Source: Bdellovibrionaceae bacterium UBA1609
GTDB lineage: Bacteria > Bdellovibrionota > Bdellovibrionia > Bdellovibrionales > UBA1609
DNA length: 64,000 nt
Direction: 5' to 3'
Assembly: GCA_002321895.1 (NCBI GenBank)
Contig: DCMZ01000014.1
Coordinates: 42,048-106,047, forward strand
In this document: positions 1-8,506 of the stretch, one piece after another
How the letters are laid out: every line of letters begins with the position of its first letter
How positions within the stretch are numbered: position 1 is the first letter of the stretch
Made by a program: the position numbers and the translations under genes
Notes under the pieces: generated by a model
Databases searched by the model: none
The model's input: only the letters and a program-made list of their open reading frames with translations
What the model was told of the DNA's origin: nothing

Positions 1-63
1 TTTAGTGGTGGACTTGGAAAAGCAAAATTGATTGTCTCATTCCAAGACAACTTCATAATTTAG
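1..63 (+). CDS. C-terminal tail of an upstream gene (partial)
   Basis: Frame 1 is open from the first base and ends at TAG 61-63, giving a 20-residue tail (FSGGLGKAKLIVSFQDNFII). The mix of glycines and alternating hydrophobic residues looks like a protein C-terminus, possibly a beta strand near the end of a secreted or outer-membrane protein, but it is too short to name. It matters mainly because it places the next gene 38 bases downstream on the same strand. Confidence 0.45.
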   Translation, partial: FSGGLGKAKLIVSFQDNFII

Positions 64-86
64 AGGGTCATTTACTAGAGTTAACG

Positions 87-92
87 TATAAT
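87..92 (+). promoter_or_regulatory. Candidate -10 box giving a nearly leaderless mRNA
   Basis: A perfect TATAAT lies nine bases before the ATG at 102, and no Shine-Dalgarno sequence is visible before that ATG. If it is used, transcription would start within a few bases of the start codon. No good -35 is seen, and AT-rich DNA produces such hexamers by chance. Confidence 0.3.
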
Positions 93-101
93 TAAATTTC
101 T

Positions 102-1142
102 ATGAAGTACATGGTCGTCCTTTTATCATTTGTGCTTTTTGGGTGCTTGGACAGCCCTATGAAAGCGAGCTCGGATATAGAAACGCCTCAATCTGATGAA
201 GAAGTGGTGGACAGCCCATCCTGCACCAATCCCTATGAAGACTTTGTGTTACCTGAAAGAGGAACTCCGGAACCTTGCTCTCCTGACAACTCCGGAGTGG
301 AGGACATTACCTTGGTGAGTGATGCCTCCGGTTCCAGTTTCACCTTTAAAGTTTATACCCCACCTGGATATGACTGTAGTGATCAAGAGTATCCGGTTTC
401 TCTTTTCTTACATGGGGTGAATGGCGATCCTTCAGTTATCAATCGAGTTTTGCCATCTCTCATTGAGTCCATGGAAAAAGGCATAGTAGGACCCTTTATC
501 ATTGTAGCGCCGGACGGGTACTTAAATACCATGTGGGCCGACAATGCCGCTGGAGATAAAACAGCAGAGTCCGATGCCATAAATCAGATCCTTCCCTACA
601 TCGATGCCAACTATAGAACTCTTGAAGATCGTAAGTTTCGGGCCGTACAAGGTTACTCCATGGGTGGATTTGGAGCTATGGAATGGGCAACCAAGTTTCC
701 GGAACTATTTTTCGCCGGCATCAACTACGATGGCGCTTTACATGATTGGGATACTTTAAACTCTACCGCTGCCACCGTAAATGCTGGAGCTCCGGACGAA
801 TTTGACTTCGACGAAGACAATTTTCTCCCCTATTCTCCCTACGTCAACTCAGCTCTTAACGCTGACACCATCATAGAACTGGATCTAGTTTTACGAAGTG
901 TGGTTGGATTGTTAGATGATAAAAACCAGATGTTCCGTGACCAGCTCATATCATTGGGGATATGGGAGTTCGGAACAGATTATTATATGGATACCGACTG
1001 TGCTCATAACCTAGAATGCCTTTTAGGCTTAGATGCTGACCAACCAGGCAAAGAAGCTAACGCCACTGGCCGAGGTGAGGATATGTGGGAGCTACTCTGG
1101 GACACAATGGAAGATTCCTTAGAAGCTTCGAACTGCCCCTAG
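102..1142 (+). CDS. Lipoprotein esterase, alpha/beta hydrolase (esterase D-like)
   Basis: The first 15 residues form a lipoprotein signal (lipobox LFGC, Cys15), followed by a low-complexity acidic linker to about residue 60 and then a hydrolase domain. Visible catalytic features are the oxyanion-hole segment LFLHG (about 101-105) and the nucleophile elbow GYSMGG with Ser186; a C-terminal His near 300 could complete the triad. The layout matches the putative-esterase (PF00756-like) group of feruloyl and S-formylglutathione esterases. The product is probably anchored in the envelope and cleaves ester bonds; the substrate is unknown. A second in-frame ATG at 111 is possible. The gene is followed two bases later by a 51-bp repeat. 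Confidence 0.75.
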   Translation: MKYMVVLLSFVLFGCLDSPMKASSDIETPQSDEEVVDSPSCTNPYEDFVLPERGTPEPCSPDNSGVEDITLVSDASGSSFTFKVYTPPGYDCSDQEYPVSLFLHGVNGDPSVINRVLPSLIESMEKGIVGPFIIVAPDGYLNTMWADNAAGDKTAESDAINQILPYIDANYRTLEDRKFRAVQGYSMGGFGAMEWATKFPELFFAGINYDGALHDWDTLNSTAATVNAGAPDEFDFDEDNFLPYSPYVNSALNADTIIELDLVLRSVVGLLDDKNQMFRDQLISLGIWEFGTDYYMDTDCAHNLECLLGLDADQPGKEANATGRGEDMWELLWDTMEDSLEASNCP

Positions 1143-1143
1143 A

Positions 1144-1194
1144 GGTACGGACTCAACTGTCCCTAAAGACACTCTGAACATGTGTGTCCATACC
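1144..1194. repeat. 51-bp dispersed hairpin repeat, copy A
   Basis: It begins GGTACGGAC and ends GTGTGTCCATACC, so the ends are inverted repeats. It has the same length and the same end sequences as the copies at 4687 and 6581, including an internal GAACAWGTGT segment. It starts two bases after the stop codon of the esterase gene, where it may act as a transcription terminator. Confidence 0.65.
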
Positions 1195-1285
1195 TATTTC
1201 GCATTTTTTTACATAGTTTTTCCCTTATTGAACTAGAGCATTTTTCCAGTTTTACTTTTTTGGCTCTACTTCATAAAATTAAGGA

Positions 1286-1579
1286 ATGAAAAGCTTAGTA
1301 CAATGTTTAAAACAATTAAAAGAAGATGGTTATAATAAAAATCTCTCTATAAAAAACGAACTACTTTATACGAGTGACAAGATATTTTTACCAACACCTC
1401 AATTGACTATTGATCAAACTTACCGAATTGAGGAAGATTCTGATCCCACACACCAATCCATTGTGTATGCAATCTCCTGTAAAGCACCCGATGTCAAAGG
1501 TGTGCTCGTTAACAGCTATGGTCCCTATTCCGAGTCGGACAAAGACAACCTGATTAATCAAATAAGCTCCGCTATTTAA
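1286..1579 (+). CDS. Conserved small protein (family often mislabelled as PRPP synthetase)
   Basis: This 97-residue protein has no signal peptide or membrane segment. Its central pattern (TYRIEEDSDPTHQSIVYAIS, then a KGVLVNSYGPY motif) matches, from memory, a small conserved family often listed in databases as phosphoribosylpyrophosphate synthetase. It is far too short for that enzyme and lacks a PRPP loop, so the name should not be used. Function is unknown. The ATG sits directly after AAGGA, a very short Shine-Dalgarno spacing. It stands alone between the esterase and a large exported protein. Confidence 0.7.
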   Translation: MKSLVQCLKQLKEDGYNKNLSIKNELLYTSDKIFLPTPQLTIDQTYRIEEDSDPTHQSIVYAISCKAPDVKGVLVNSYGPYSESDKDNLINQISSAI

Positions 1580-1721
1580 TGTGATTGATATGTGCACTCC
1601 TATACCTTAGATCGCTCCATATCCGTATCAAAGTGACACGCAGTCGCTAATCTCTTGGTCCAATTTCGCCGATATCAATACGATATGATAAAATAAATAC
1701 GACCTCTCTTGAAGGATTGTT

Positions 1722-4679
1722 TTGAGACTGTTGAGACCAGCTTTTGCTATCTTTTCACTTTTGTCATTGGTTTTGATTTTCCAAAACTGCGGGCTTGGGT
1801 TTAAAGTCAATGAATATGACGATTCTGCCAGCAATAATCTCGGCGGCTCAGATACCGAAAAATTAGAAGAATTATTAATTCCTTCACTCACGCTTTTTAA
1901 TTTCGGATCAATCACCTCCCGAATACCTACTCCTACAAGAGAGCTGGACAATAGCTTTCCTCCAAGTTCGCCGAGTACGAACTTTTTAGAAGGTCAGGTG
2001 TATTTGCCTCCAGCTCCCCCACAACAGTCATTGAGAGATTTGCATAATATTAATCCTAATACTGAGGTAGATTTTACCCGCCCCACCTTACCTCCAATGC
2101 GATCCACTATTGATGGACGAGTAGGAGTGAACCTCAGAGCCAAAGGCCATCCAGATAGCATCGTTCTTACATTTAATTTATTTAAACCAGAAGCTCTCGA
2201 AGAACCTCTTTATAAGGCATCCAAAGAAATTCATAAATCTTTATACGATTCCGCCACTATTCATGAAATTAGTGAACACTCAGATGGTGCACCCTCATTA
2301 TTCAGCTACTCCGAAATGTTTGCCCATTCGGGGTTTCATGGTGGTCGTCCTCATTATGCGATTTGTGATGCAAAAGATAAGGCGACTACAAATCCGTACC
2401 GATGTGGAGATTCGAATGATTGCTATCGTTTTCACTTAGTCACCTTCCAAAGCTCATCGACCTCCAATCAAGTGGCCGCTTTCTCTAGAGAAGTGGAAAT
2501 AGAGATCTCTAACCCAAAAACTTCACTAGCGGCTATTGATCGAATAACTCCCCTTGGGAACCAATTGAACGGAACCATTTGGGGAGACCCCAATTGTGAT
2601 CAAGACTGTTCCAGCGAAACCATGCTTGAACCCATGTTTACTTCTGACGGTAGACTTTTAGTTTTTAGAACAGATAAAACTAACTTTGATCCCCAGGACT
2701 CCAAATATGCTTTCATTTCTACCGACAGCGAAGCTTGTGATATAACTCAGTTTTCTGAACGCAGAACTATTTCTCACGCCCCGTACGATTCAGATATCAA
2801 CTCCCGATATGGTTTTGCCAAGAAGCCTTTTAAGGATCCCCAAGGAAAGGTAATCCCTGACAATGTAATAATGGAAGGGACCTATCCGTGGGTGGATAGG
2901 GAAGGAAAAAATCTTTTTATGTTTGTAAACAACCGAACCAACACACGAGTGCAAGGAGATTTAGAAAAAACCATATACGAAACCAAGCACTCCATCGAAA
3001 TGATGGGTATCACAGATGAAGAATATTGGTGCCGCGATGCCATGGATAAAAGTTTCAGTCCTGGAAGTCCAAAAAACGTCAGAGCCACAGAATCTTTTGC
3101 AGGTTTGCGCTTTCTAACTCTGGCAGGAGAATGGACGAACGGCAAAATGGTGAGCGTCGACAGCCTTTTAAACCCCTTTGATTTTGGTCATTTTTATGGA
3201 AACAAATGCTCCCAATTTTTACGATTGTACAGCAGCGGTCAGGAATGGATTCGTCTCTCCGGCAGTCGTTTTGTAGGATACACGAATCTGCCCGAGGGGC
3301 GAAAATATATTGGAATTACTGGCAATAGCCACTTTATCGACTCCCCTGAAAACCTTTTTCATCGATACAAAAATCTAAAACCATACTCAAACAAGGATAT
3401 GGTTTGGACTATGCAGACGGGGCGAGTCACACAGGACCTTGCCTTTGATGAATATGTATCACCTTATGTTTTTATTTATTCCGATATGTCAGGAAGTTTA
3501 AGCTTCGGGTCAGATGGACTTTTTAAGTACCAAGATGGATATCAAAAAGAGACTCAATCTATCGATGAAAATCAGCGAAGACTTCAAAACTCATCCACTT
3601 CGGAAATTATGGACATTCCTAGTTATGGATCCATCAAAGGGCCCGGGAGAATTGAACCCGTTGCCTTGGGCGGAATTGTTGGAAAAGGGTTTTATCTCTC
3701 CGAAAATTCAGAGCTAACATACCCTGTGGAGCAAACCACTAAAAACCAAAATCAATTTTCAAATCGACCTTTGCATGCCTCTTTGTTCGTGGCCCCTAGT
3801 AATATTGAAGATACCCCCTTACCACTTATTACTTTTCCGAATGATTCCGTTTTACAAATTTCTAGGCACAAAGTTGTGTTAATTGATAATACCGGTGAGA
3901 TCCTACTAACAGCTGTACTTCCGAAAGATTTATCCTTTGAAAATGGAAATTTTTCCCATATCACTCTCATCAATGAAACTCCTAAAAGATTGATTAAGAT
4001 TTTGATTAATGGAAATCCAATATTTGTCGCTGAAAACTTTGACGTGCCCTTAATGTCAGAAGGGGCCGAAATTAAACTTGGCAGTCAATCCAGGGACTCA
4101 CTCGCTGGTTGGATCGATGAGTTTAAAGTTATATTTGAAAACCCCAATTATGAATCAATTTGTAATCACGCATTTGGAACCATGGTGCATGTTACCAATG
4201 AAGCTTCTCAAAGCATTAAGAATCGGACGCAATTTTTCCTTGAAAGCGAAAAGCAAATTTTAATTCAGCAATTGACTCATGGACAGGCTGACCTACGCCC
4301 GCTTTGTTTGACCGACTATAATGATCCTAAAGGGATTGTATATTTTGATCTTCCCGAAAATGTCATTAGCCTGCGAGATTCTATTTTATCTCCAGAAGGA
4401 CATGCCGTGTTTAATGAGAATTTACCTAGCTTTACTAGAAACTCATTTTGTCTAAACTGTCATACAGCTAGTTCAACCGGGAAGTTGGCATTAGACGCCT
4501 TGAATGAAGGCCAAGTTCCCAGTGAGTTTGATGTGCGCAGGCGTCCCAGTGCTCCACCGCAATACACCAGTGGTTTTATTCCTAAATGGATAAATGAAGA
4601 GTCCTCACCAAGCCATACCGTGGGAAGCCAACAGATGTTTTTTACAGACTACCTCAAGGCGACCAGCGATTCGCCTTAG
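1722..4679 (+). CDS. Large exported protein with LamG-like region and C-terminal CxxCH
   Basis: The start is TTG, five bases after GAAGGA. The N-terminus is hydrophobic and ends in IFQNCG, an atypical lipobox with Asn before Cys. The 985-residue product has a long unrecognised middle with scattered Cys residues, a region at roughly 660-800 resembling a concanavalin/LamG fold (ending AGWIDEFKVI), and CLNCH at 910-914, the classic covalent heme-binding motif, about 70 residues from the end. It is probably a lipid-anchored, possibly heme-bearing envelope protein. A single CxxCH could also bind metal or be coincidental. It converges on the NmrA-type gene, with a 51-bp repeat between them. Confidence 0.7.
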   Translation: MRLLRPAFAIFSLLSLVLIFQNCGLGFKVNEYDDSASNNLGGSDTEKLEELLIPSLTLFNFGSITSRIPTPTRELDNSFPPSSPSTNFLEGQVYLPPAPPQQSLRDLHNINPNTEVDFTRPTLPPMRSTIDGRVGVNLRAKGHPDSIVLTFNLFKPEALEEPLYKASKEIHKSLYDSATIHEISEHSDGAPSLFSYSEMFAHSGFHGGRPHYAICDAKDKATTNPYRCGDSNDCYRFHLVTFQSSSTSNQVAAFSREVEIEISNPKTSLAAIDRITPLGNQLNGTIWGDPNCDQDCSSETMLEPMFTSDGRLLVFRTDKTNFDPQDSKYAFISTDSEACDITQFSERRTISHAPYDSDINSRYGFAKKPFKDPQGKVIPDNVIMEGTYPWVDREGKNLFMFVNNRTNTRVQGDLEKTIYETKHSIEMMGITDEEYWCRDAMDKSFSPGSPKNVRATESFAGLRFLTLAGEWTNGKMVSVDSLLNPFDFGHFYGNKCSQFLRLYSSGQEWIRLSGSRFVGYTNLPEGRKYIGITGNSHFIDSPENLFHRYKNLKPYSNKDMVWTMQTGRVTQDLAFDEYVSPYVFIYSDMSGSLSFGSDGLFKYQDGYQKETQSIDENQRRLQNSSTSEIMDIPSYGSIKGPGRIEPVALGGIVGKGFYLSENSELTYPVEQTTKNQNQFSNRPLHASLFVAPSNIEDTPLPLITFPNDSVLQISRHKVVLIDNTGEILLTAVLPKDLSFENGNFSHITLINETPKRLIKILINGNPIFVAENFDVPLMSEGAEIKLGSQSRDSLAGWIDEFKVIFENPNYESICNHAFGTMVHVTNEASQSIKNRTQFFLESEKQILIQQLTHGQADLRPLCLTDYNDPKGIVYFDLPENVISLRDSILSPEGHAVFNENLPSFTRNSFCLNCHTASSTGKLALDALNEGQVPSEFDVRRRPSAPPQYTSGFIPKWINEESSPSHTVGSQQMFFTDYLKATSDSP

Positions 4680-4686
4680 AGTTAGA

Positions 4687-4737
4687 AGTACGGACACACT
4701 TATCCGGTGTGCCTACCCGAACAAGTGTACCCATTCC
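4687..4737. repeat. 51-bp dispersed hairpin repeat, copy B
   Basis: Same length and end sequences as copies A and C but more decayed: AGTACGGACACAC at the left and GTGTACCCATTCC at the right. It fills almost exactly the gap between two convergent genes (stops at 4679 and 4739), so it could terminate transcription from both sides. Confidence 0.6.
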
Positions 4738-4738
4738 G

Positions 4739-5575
4739 TTACCAAGCCTTTTTAAAATCTTCGGTGTATTGATTAAGTCCACGGGGTTTTCGGCCCAAAA
4801 TCTTTTCCACTTCGTCGGTAAGGCCCGCATTGTATCCCTCACGTAAGAATCCAAAAATAAGCAGCATAAAGTCTACGTAATCCTCAGGAAGACCGGCACC
4901 CAGAAGGCCCGCCTTTAGTACTTCTGGCTCGATCTCCTCATAAGTCACTTCACGACTCACAACATTCGAGATCGCTTGAGCCACCTCACTATGATCGACA
5001 GCGTCCAAGCCCGATAGATTGAAAGCCTGATTGTCAAATTCATCAGTGGTTAGAAGTGTCGCGGCCACAGCAGCAATATCTCGCGCGTCAATAAAACTCA
5101 CCTTTACATTTCCTGCAGGAAGTAGAATTTTATTTTGCTCCACAATTCCCTGTACCCAAAAGGTATTAAAGTTCTGATAAAACCAATTAGGGCGAATGAT
5201 ATTGTAGGTTAATCCTGATTGTTCCAGTTCTACTTCAGCTCTTCTAAATGGCGATTCTGGATCCGCATCTGCACCCATAGCCGTCATTAGAACCACCTTC
5301 TTTAAACCTCTACGTTTTGCCTCCTGTATTAATGGAGACAATACAGAATATTGATCTGCCACTCCCGGTGGAGACAATAAGTAAGCTTTATCAATTCCCT
5401 CGAAGGCCTGCTTCACTCCTTCACCCGTTACTAAGTTAAGTTGCACCTGATGAGATGAGGTAGGTTTACGGCTGGTGGCCTGAACCACCTCAACATCTTT
5501 ATTTTGTAGTTCTTGAACAAGAGATGATCCCACAGTTCCTGATGCGCCAATCACTAATACTTTTTCTTTAGACAT
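4739..5575 (-). CDS. NmrA-like NAD(P)-binding oxidoreductase
   Basis: The 278-residue protein opens with a Rossmann fold carrying GASGTVG (10-16) after a hydrophobic strand, followed by the atypical short-chain dehydrogenase pattern of the NmrA/QOR2/YtfG group (LSPPG near 69, NIIRPNWFYQNF near 125). Such proteins either reduce quinones with NADPH or sense the NADP(H) ratio. It faces a LysR regulator across about 100 bases, so regulation by that protein is likely. Quinone reductase is favoured by the detoxification context, but the substrate is not shown by the sequence. Confidence 0.8.
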   Translation of the reverse strand: MSKEKVLVIGASGTVGSSLVQELQNKDVEVVQATSRKPTSSHQVQLNLVTGEGVKQAFEGIDKAYLLSPPGVADQYSVLSPLIQEAKRRGLKKVVLMTAMGADADPESPFRRAEVELEQSGLTYNIIRPNWFYQNFNTFWVQGIVEQNKILLPAGNVKVSFIDARDIAAVAATLLTTDEFDNQAFNLSGLDAVDHSEVAQAISNVVSREVTYEEIEPEVLKAGLLGAGLPEDYVDFMLLIFGFLREGYNAGLTDEVEKILGRKPRGLNQYTEDFKKAW

Positions 5576-5669
5576 GTTAAATCCTTTCGTCGCAGGCCCT
5601 ATGACCTGTTGATAGATCTATTATCGTCGATTTTCCGATTGTTGATTAGATGCACCTTTTGAATTACAC

Positions 5670-5687
5670 TGTTTCTATATGGAAACA
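5670..5687. promoter_or_regulatory. Inverted-repeat operator overlapping the LysR start codon
   Basis: The sequence TGTTTC-TATATG-GAAACA spans the regulator's own ATG (5679-5681). The same TGTTYC-N6-GRAACA pattern occurs at the starts of the LysR genes at 21053 and 45524. It fits a LysR autoregulatory site whose occupancy would also block translation initiation or early elongation. Confidence 0.55.
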
Positions 5688-6578
5688 ATTGATCTCGAGC
5701 TTATACGTATTTTTGTCAAAGTTATCCAGCAAGGCAGCTTCTCTAAAGCATCGATTATATTAGGTATTCCTAAATCTACGGTGAGTAAGTCGGTCACCAA
5801 ACTAGAAGAGACCCTAGGAACCAAACTTCTACTCAGAACAACCCGCAGCCAATCTCTAACATCTTCAGGCCGACTGTTTTATGAGACCTGCTTGGAGCCC
5901 ATTCAAGTTCTTGAGGACGCGCAGAGATCCATGACCGGACAAGATAGTATAGTTTCGGGAAACATTAAGATCACCGCCCCCGAGGACATAGGCTATCAAA
6001 TCGTGTCCCCCATTGTTGGAGAGTTAACCCAGAAGTATCCAGAGCTCACCTTTGAAATGCACTTCACAAATTCCATTGTGGACTTAATCGCCGATGGTTT
6101 TGACCTCGCCGTCCGAATTGGACCCTTGCGAGAGAGTAACCTTAAGGCAAGGAAAATTGGAAACCTCGACATGTCCCTAGTGGCGGCTGATTCCTATCTC
6201 AAAAAACATCCGCCCATTTTAAAACCAAAAGATCTAGAGAATCATGATGTGCTGATGCTCCCGCCAGTCAGTAGTAAGAACTATTGGTCACTGGTAAAAG
6301 GTAAAACTCAAGTAAAAGTCCCCGTTAAAACGCGATTGGTAAGTAATCAAATTACAAGTCTTCTCTACTCTGCCGCCGCAGGCGGAGGGATTACTCTGGC
6401 ACCCGCCTTCTTATGCAGAAATCTATTAGAAGAAAAAGGACTTATTCGAGTGCTGCCCGAGTGGAAAATTAAGGGTATACCTATTTCATTGGTTTCACCC
6501 ATTGCCACTTCATCCTCTGCACGCTTGAAAATTGTGAGTGATGCTTTGTTTGATACTATTTCTTCCAGACTCAATTAA
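5679..6578 (+). CDS. LysR-family transcriptional regulator
   Basis: The 299-residue protein has the N-terminal winged helix-turn-helix (ELIRIFVKVIQQGSFSKAS, then STVSKSVTKLEETLG) and a periplasmic-binding-like effector domain from about 90 (GNIKITAPEDIG onward). It belongs to the same subgroup as the regulators at 21053 and 44649, which share a G-x-I-x-I-T start of the effector domain and a DLAxRI motif. It is divergent from the NmrA-type oxidoreductase and probably activates it. Its ATG lies inside an inverted repeat likely used for autorepression. Confidence 0.92.
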   Translation: METIDLELIRIFVKVIQQGSFSKASIILGIPKSTVSKSVTKLEETLGTKLLLRTTRSQSLTSSGRLFYETCLEPIQVLEDAQRSMTGQDSIVSGNIKITAPEDIGYQIVSPIVGELTQKYPELTFEMHFTNSIVDLIADGFDLAVRIGPLRESNLKARKIGNLDMSLVAADSYLKKHPPILKPKDLENHDVLMLPPVSSKNYWSLVKGKTQVKVPVKTRLVSNQITSLLYSAAAGGGITLAPAFLCRNLLEEKGLIRVLPEWKIKGIPISLVSPIATSSSARLKIVSDALFDTISSRLN

Positions 6579-6580
6579 AA

Positions 6581-6631
6581 GGTACGGACAAATCTATTCA
6601 GCGTACTGTTCCCAACAAGTGTGTCCGTACC
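6581..6631. repeat. 51-bp dispersed hairpin repeat, copy C
   Basis: This is the best-preserved copy. Its ends GGTACGGACA and TGTCCGTACC are perfectly complementary, extended outward by AA and TT. It lies between the convergent LysR (stop 6578) and rsgA (stop 6638) genes, so it is positioned as a bidirectional terminator. Confidence 0.65.
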
Positions 6632-6637
6632 TTTAAG

Positions 6638-7669
6638 TTATCTTTTTGATTTTTTAATTTCTCGGACCAGACGACTCACCTTCTTCCAACGCTTTTTTGC
6701 ATTGGCCATATCGGCTTTGTCCATTTTACGTTTTACGTGGTCGGCCTCTCTTTGAAGCTTTAAGTAGCTTTCCCACTCTCCAACATCTAATGCTCCTGAA
6801 TCCAAGGCTTCCTGTATGGCACAGCCCGGCTCGGTCTCATGGTGGCAGTTTGAGAATTTACATTGCTGAGAAAGCTCCTCAATCAATGGGAACGCACCTA
6901 CCACATCATCGGCATCGCCAAATATTTGCACCTCACGCACACCGGGCGTATCGATAATCAGTCCGTGCCCATCCACCACAAACATCTGTCTCGCGGTGGT
7001 GGTGTGCCGTCCTTTAGCATCATCCTCTCGTATGCCACTGGTGAGTTGAACTTCCTCACCCATGATTCGATTCACTAGGCTGGACTTTCCCACACCTGAT
7101 GATCCAACAAATACAGAAGTACTACCCTCTGGCATGAGTTCTAGCACCTTCGCCATACCTGAATCATTGACGATGCTTGTACCAATGACCTTCAGCTGTA
7201 GTTTGTCTTCTATCTCTCGAACTAGATCCGATGAATTCTCCACCAAGTCCGTCTTTGATAAAATAACCACTGGCTCCGCTCCCCCTTTTCGAACAAGGAG
7301 TATAAACCGGTGTAAACGGTTGAGTTTAAAATCCAAATTCGCTGAGGTAACTATAAACACAGTATCAACGTTGGCAGCCATTGGCTGTTCGCCACGATCC
7401 GTCCAGCGAGCCAGTATAGAAGATCTTGTCAAAACCTCTTTCACTAATCTTGCTGGCTCGCCCTGCTCGTCCTCAAACTCCGGGGTGGTAAGGACCCAGT
7501 CTCCAACGACAGGCAGATCCTCTAAACTTCCAGGTATATGTAAATTGATTTCACCTTTTTCGGTCAATGCCCTCATATGGGAACGATGAACCGCAGTGAC
7601 TCTCGCAAGGGATGAAACATCTATGTCTTGATGCATATCAGATGGCCATCCCAATGTTTTTAAATTCAT
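6638..7669 (-). CDS. rsgA: Ribosome small-subunit-dependent GTPase A
   Basis: RsgA is a circularly permuted GTPase that helps mature the 30S subunit. The permuted order is visible: G4-like SKTD at 138-141, then the P-loop GSSGVGKSS at 189-197, then DTPG at 240-243. An N-terminal OB-type domain precedes these, and a zinc knuckle (C270, C275, H277, C283) with a basic C-terminus follows. Length (343) is normal for the family. The ATG follows AGGAG with six-base spacing. A 15-codon ORF with a near-perfect ribosome binding site lies just upstream and may modulate it. Confidence 0.95.
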   Translation of the reverse strand: MNLKTLGWPSDMHQDIDVSSLARVTAVHRSHMRALTEKGEINLHIPGSLEDLPVVGDWVLTTPEFEDEQGEPARLVKEVLTRSSILARWTDRGEQPMAANVDTVFIVTSANLDFKLNRLHRFILLVRKGGAEPVVILSKTDLVENSSDLVREIEDKLQLKVIGTSIVNDSGMAKVLELMPEGSTSVFVGSSGVGKSSLVNRIMGEEVQLTSGIREDDAKGRHTTTARQMFVVDGHGLIIDTPGVREVQIFGDADDVVGAFPLIEELSQQCKFSNCHHETEPGCAIQEALDSGALDVGEWESYLKLQREADHVKRKMDKADMANAKKRWKKVSRLVREIKKSKR

Positions 7670-7704
7670 TGAGAACTCCTAAATATCAAAATTTATTAGA
7701 AAAT

Positions 7705-7752
7705 AATTATTGGATGGCCTGAGAGGCCAAAGAAAGATTTTGAACTACAATC
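7705..7752 (-). CDS. Putative leader peptide upstream of rsgA
   Basis: The ATG is preceded by AAAGGAGGTC three bases away, one of the strongest ribosome binding sites in the window. The ORF encodes MIVVQNLSLASQAIQ and stops at TAA, 35 bases before the rsgA ATG. Within it, GGCC-TCTCA-GGCC can form a small hairpin. It may be a regulatory leader or a real microprotein, and translational effects on rsgA are plausible. Evidence is limited to the Shine-Dalgarno sequence and position. Confidence 0.4.
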
Positions 7753-7873
7753 ATAATGACCTCCTTTGAGGACTCTAATTATCTCAGCCAAAGCTCACGG
7801 AGTCAAACTATTGGATACTCGAAACGTATTCAGACTCACTGAAGCGGTCGAGACTCAACCGAACACCACAACC

Positions 7874-8383
7874 CTAGCCATTTTCTAATTCTTGATTTGG
7901 CATCAATAGATCTTCCAGAAAGAATGCCGTTAACTCATTACGATTATTTACTTTTGCTTTTTTGTATATTGATGAAGTTTGAACTCTAACTGTTTTCTCA
8001 GCGGTCTTTCGGAACATTGCAATTTCTCTGGTTGAAAACCCCTTAATCAACATCAGTGCAATCTCTTTCTCACTCTTACTCAATCCCCACTGGCTAAACT
8101 GCCTATCCACTTCTTCGGAGAGACCCTGGATGAACTTTCCCGACTTTTCCTTCCAAAACTGTAAATCTTCTCTTGCTTGATTGAGAAGTCCCGAAATAGC
8201 TTTTTTCTGTAATTGAATTTTGCGCGTGAAGATAATCACTCCGACTGAACACAACGCAATGATCACTGTCTCAATAAGAACATGGGACATACTGACCCCT
8301 TCGCTAAAGTCTTTAACCAAATCGAGGCCGGTTAAAATTGAGATGAGCAATAAAAGTAGTATGACCAACTGGGATTCGTTCAT
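7874..8383 (-). CDS. Membrane-anchored LuxR-type transcriptional regulator
   Basis: Two hydrophobic segments (about residues 1-18 and 28-50) are followed by a charged, probably coiled linker and a C-terminal LuxR/GerE helix-turn-helix (WGLSKSEKEIALMLIKGFSTREIA, then TVRVQTSSIYKKAKV). There is no receiver domain. A longer reading from TTG at 8410 would place GGGAGG inside the gene; I prefer the ATG at 8383, although its spacing from that motif is long. The architecture suggests a one-component sensor that binds DNA from the inner membrane. The signal and targets are unknown; DUF2231 lies divergently. Confidence 0.75.
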   Translation of the reverse strand: MNESQLVILLLLLISILTGLDLVKDFSEGVSMSHVLIETVIIALCSVGVIIFTRKIQLQKKAISGLLNQAREDLQFWKEKSGKFIQGLSEEVDRQFSQWGLSKSEKEIALMLIKGFSTREIAMFRKTAEKTVRVQTSSIYKKAKVNNRNELTAFFLEDLLMPNQELENG

Positions 8384-8506
8384 TGAAAGAGCATATAACA
8401 AACCTCCCAAAATGAGAAATATTAATCATTTAGGTCATATGGCCAATATTCTAGGGATCCGCTTAAAGGTAAATTAAGTTCAGAAACTCATTGAAAGGAA
8501 ACTTAC

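Noticed and set aside
1286..1579. Naming the 97-residue protein a phosphoribosylpyrophosphate synthetase
   Set aside because: The length is a third of that enzyme and no PRPP or ATP motif is present; similar database names look like propagated errors.
7062..7589. 175-residue plus-strand frame inside rsgA
   Set aside because: It is the reverse complement of a fully conserved GTPase; composition is Ser/Thr-rich and has no family pattern.
8220..8477. 85-residue frame across the luxR-DUF2231 gap
   Set aside because: Overlaps the well-supported LuxR-type gene on the other strand and has no homology pattern or ribosome site.
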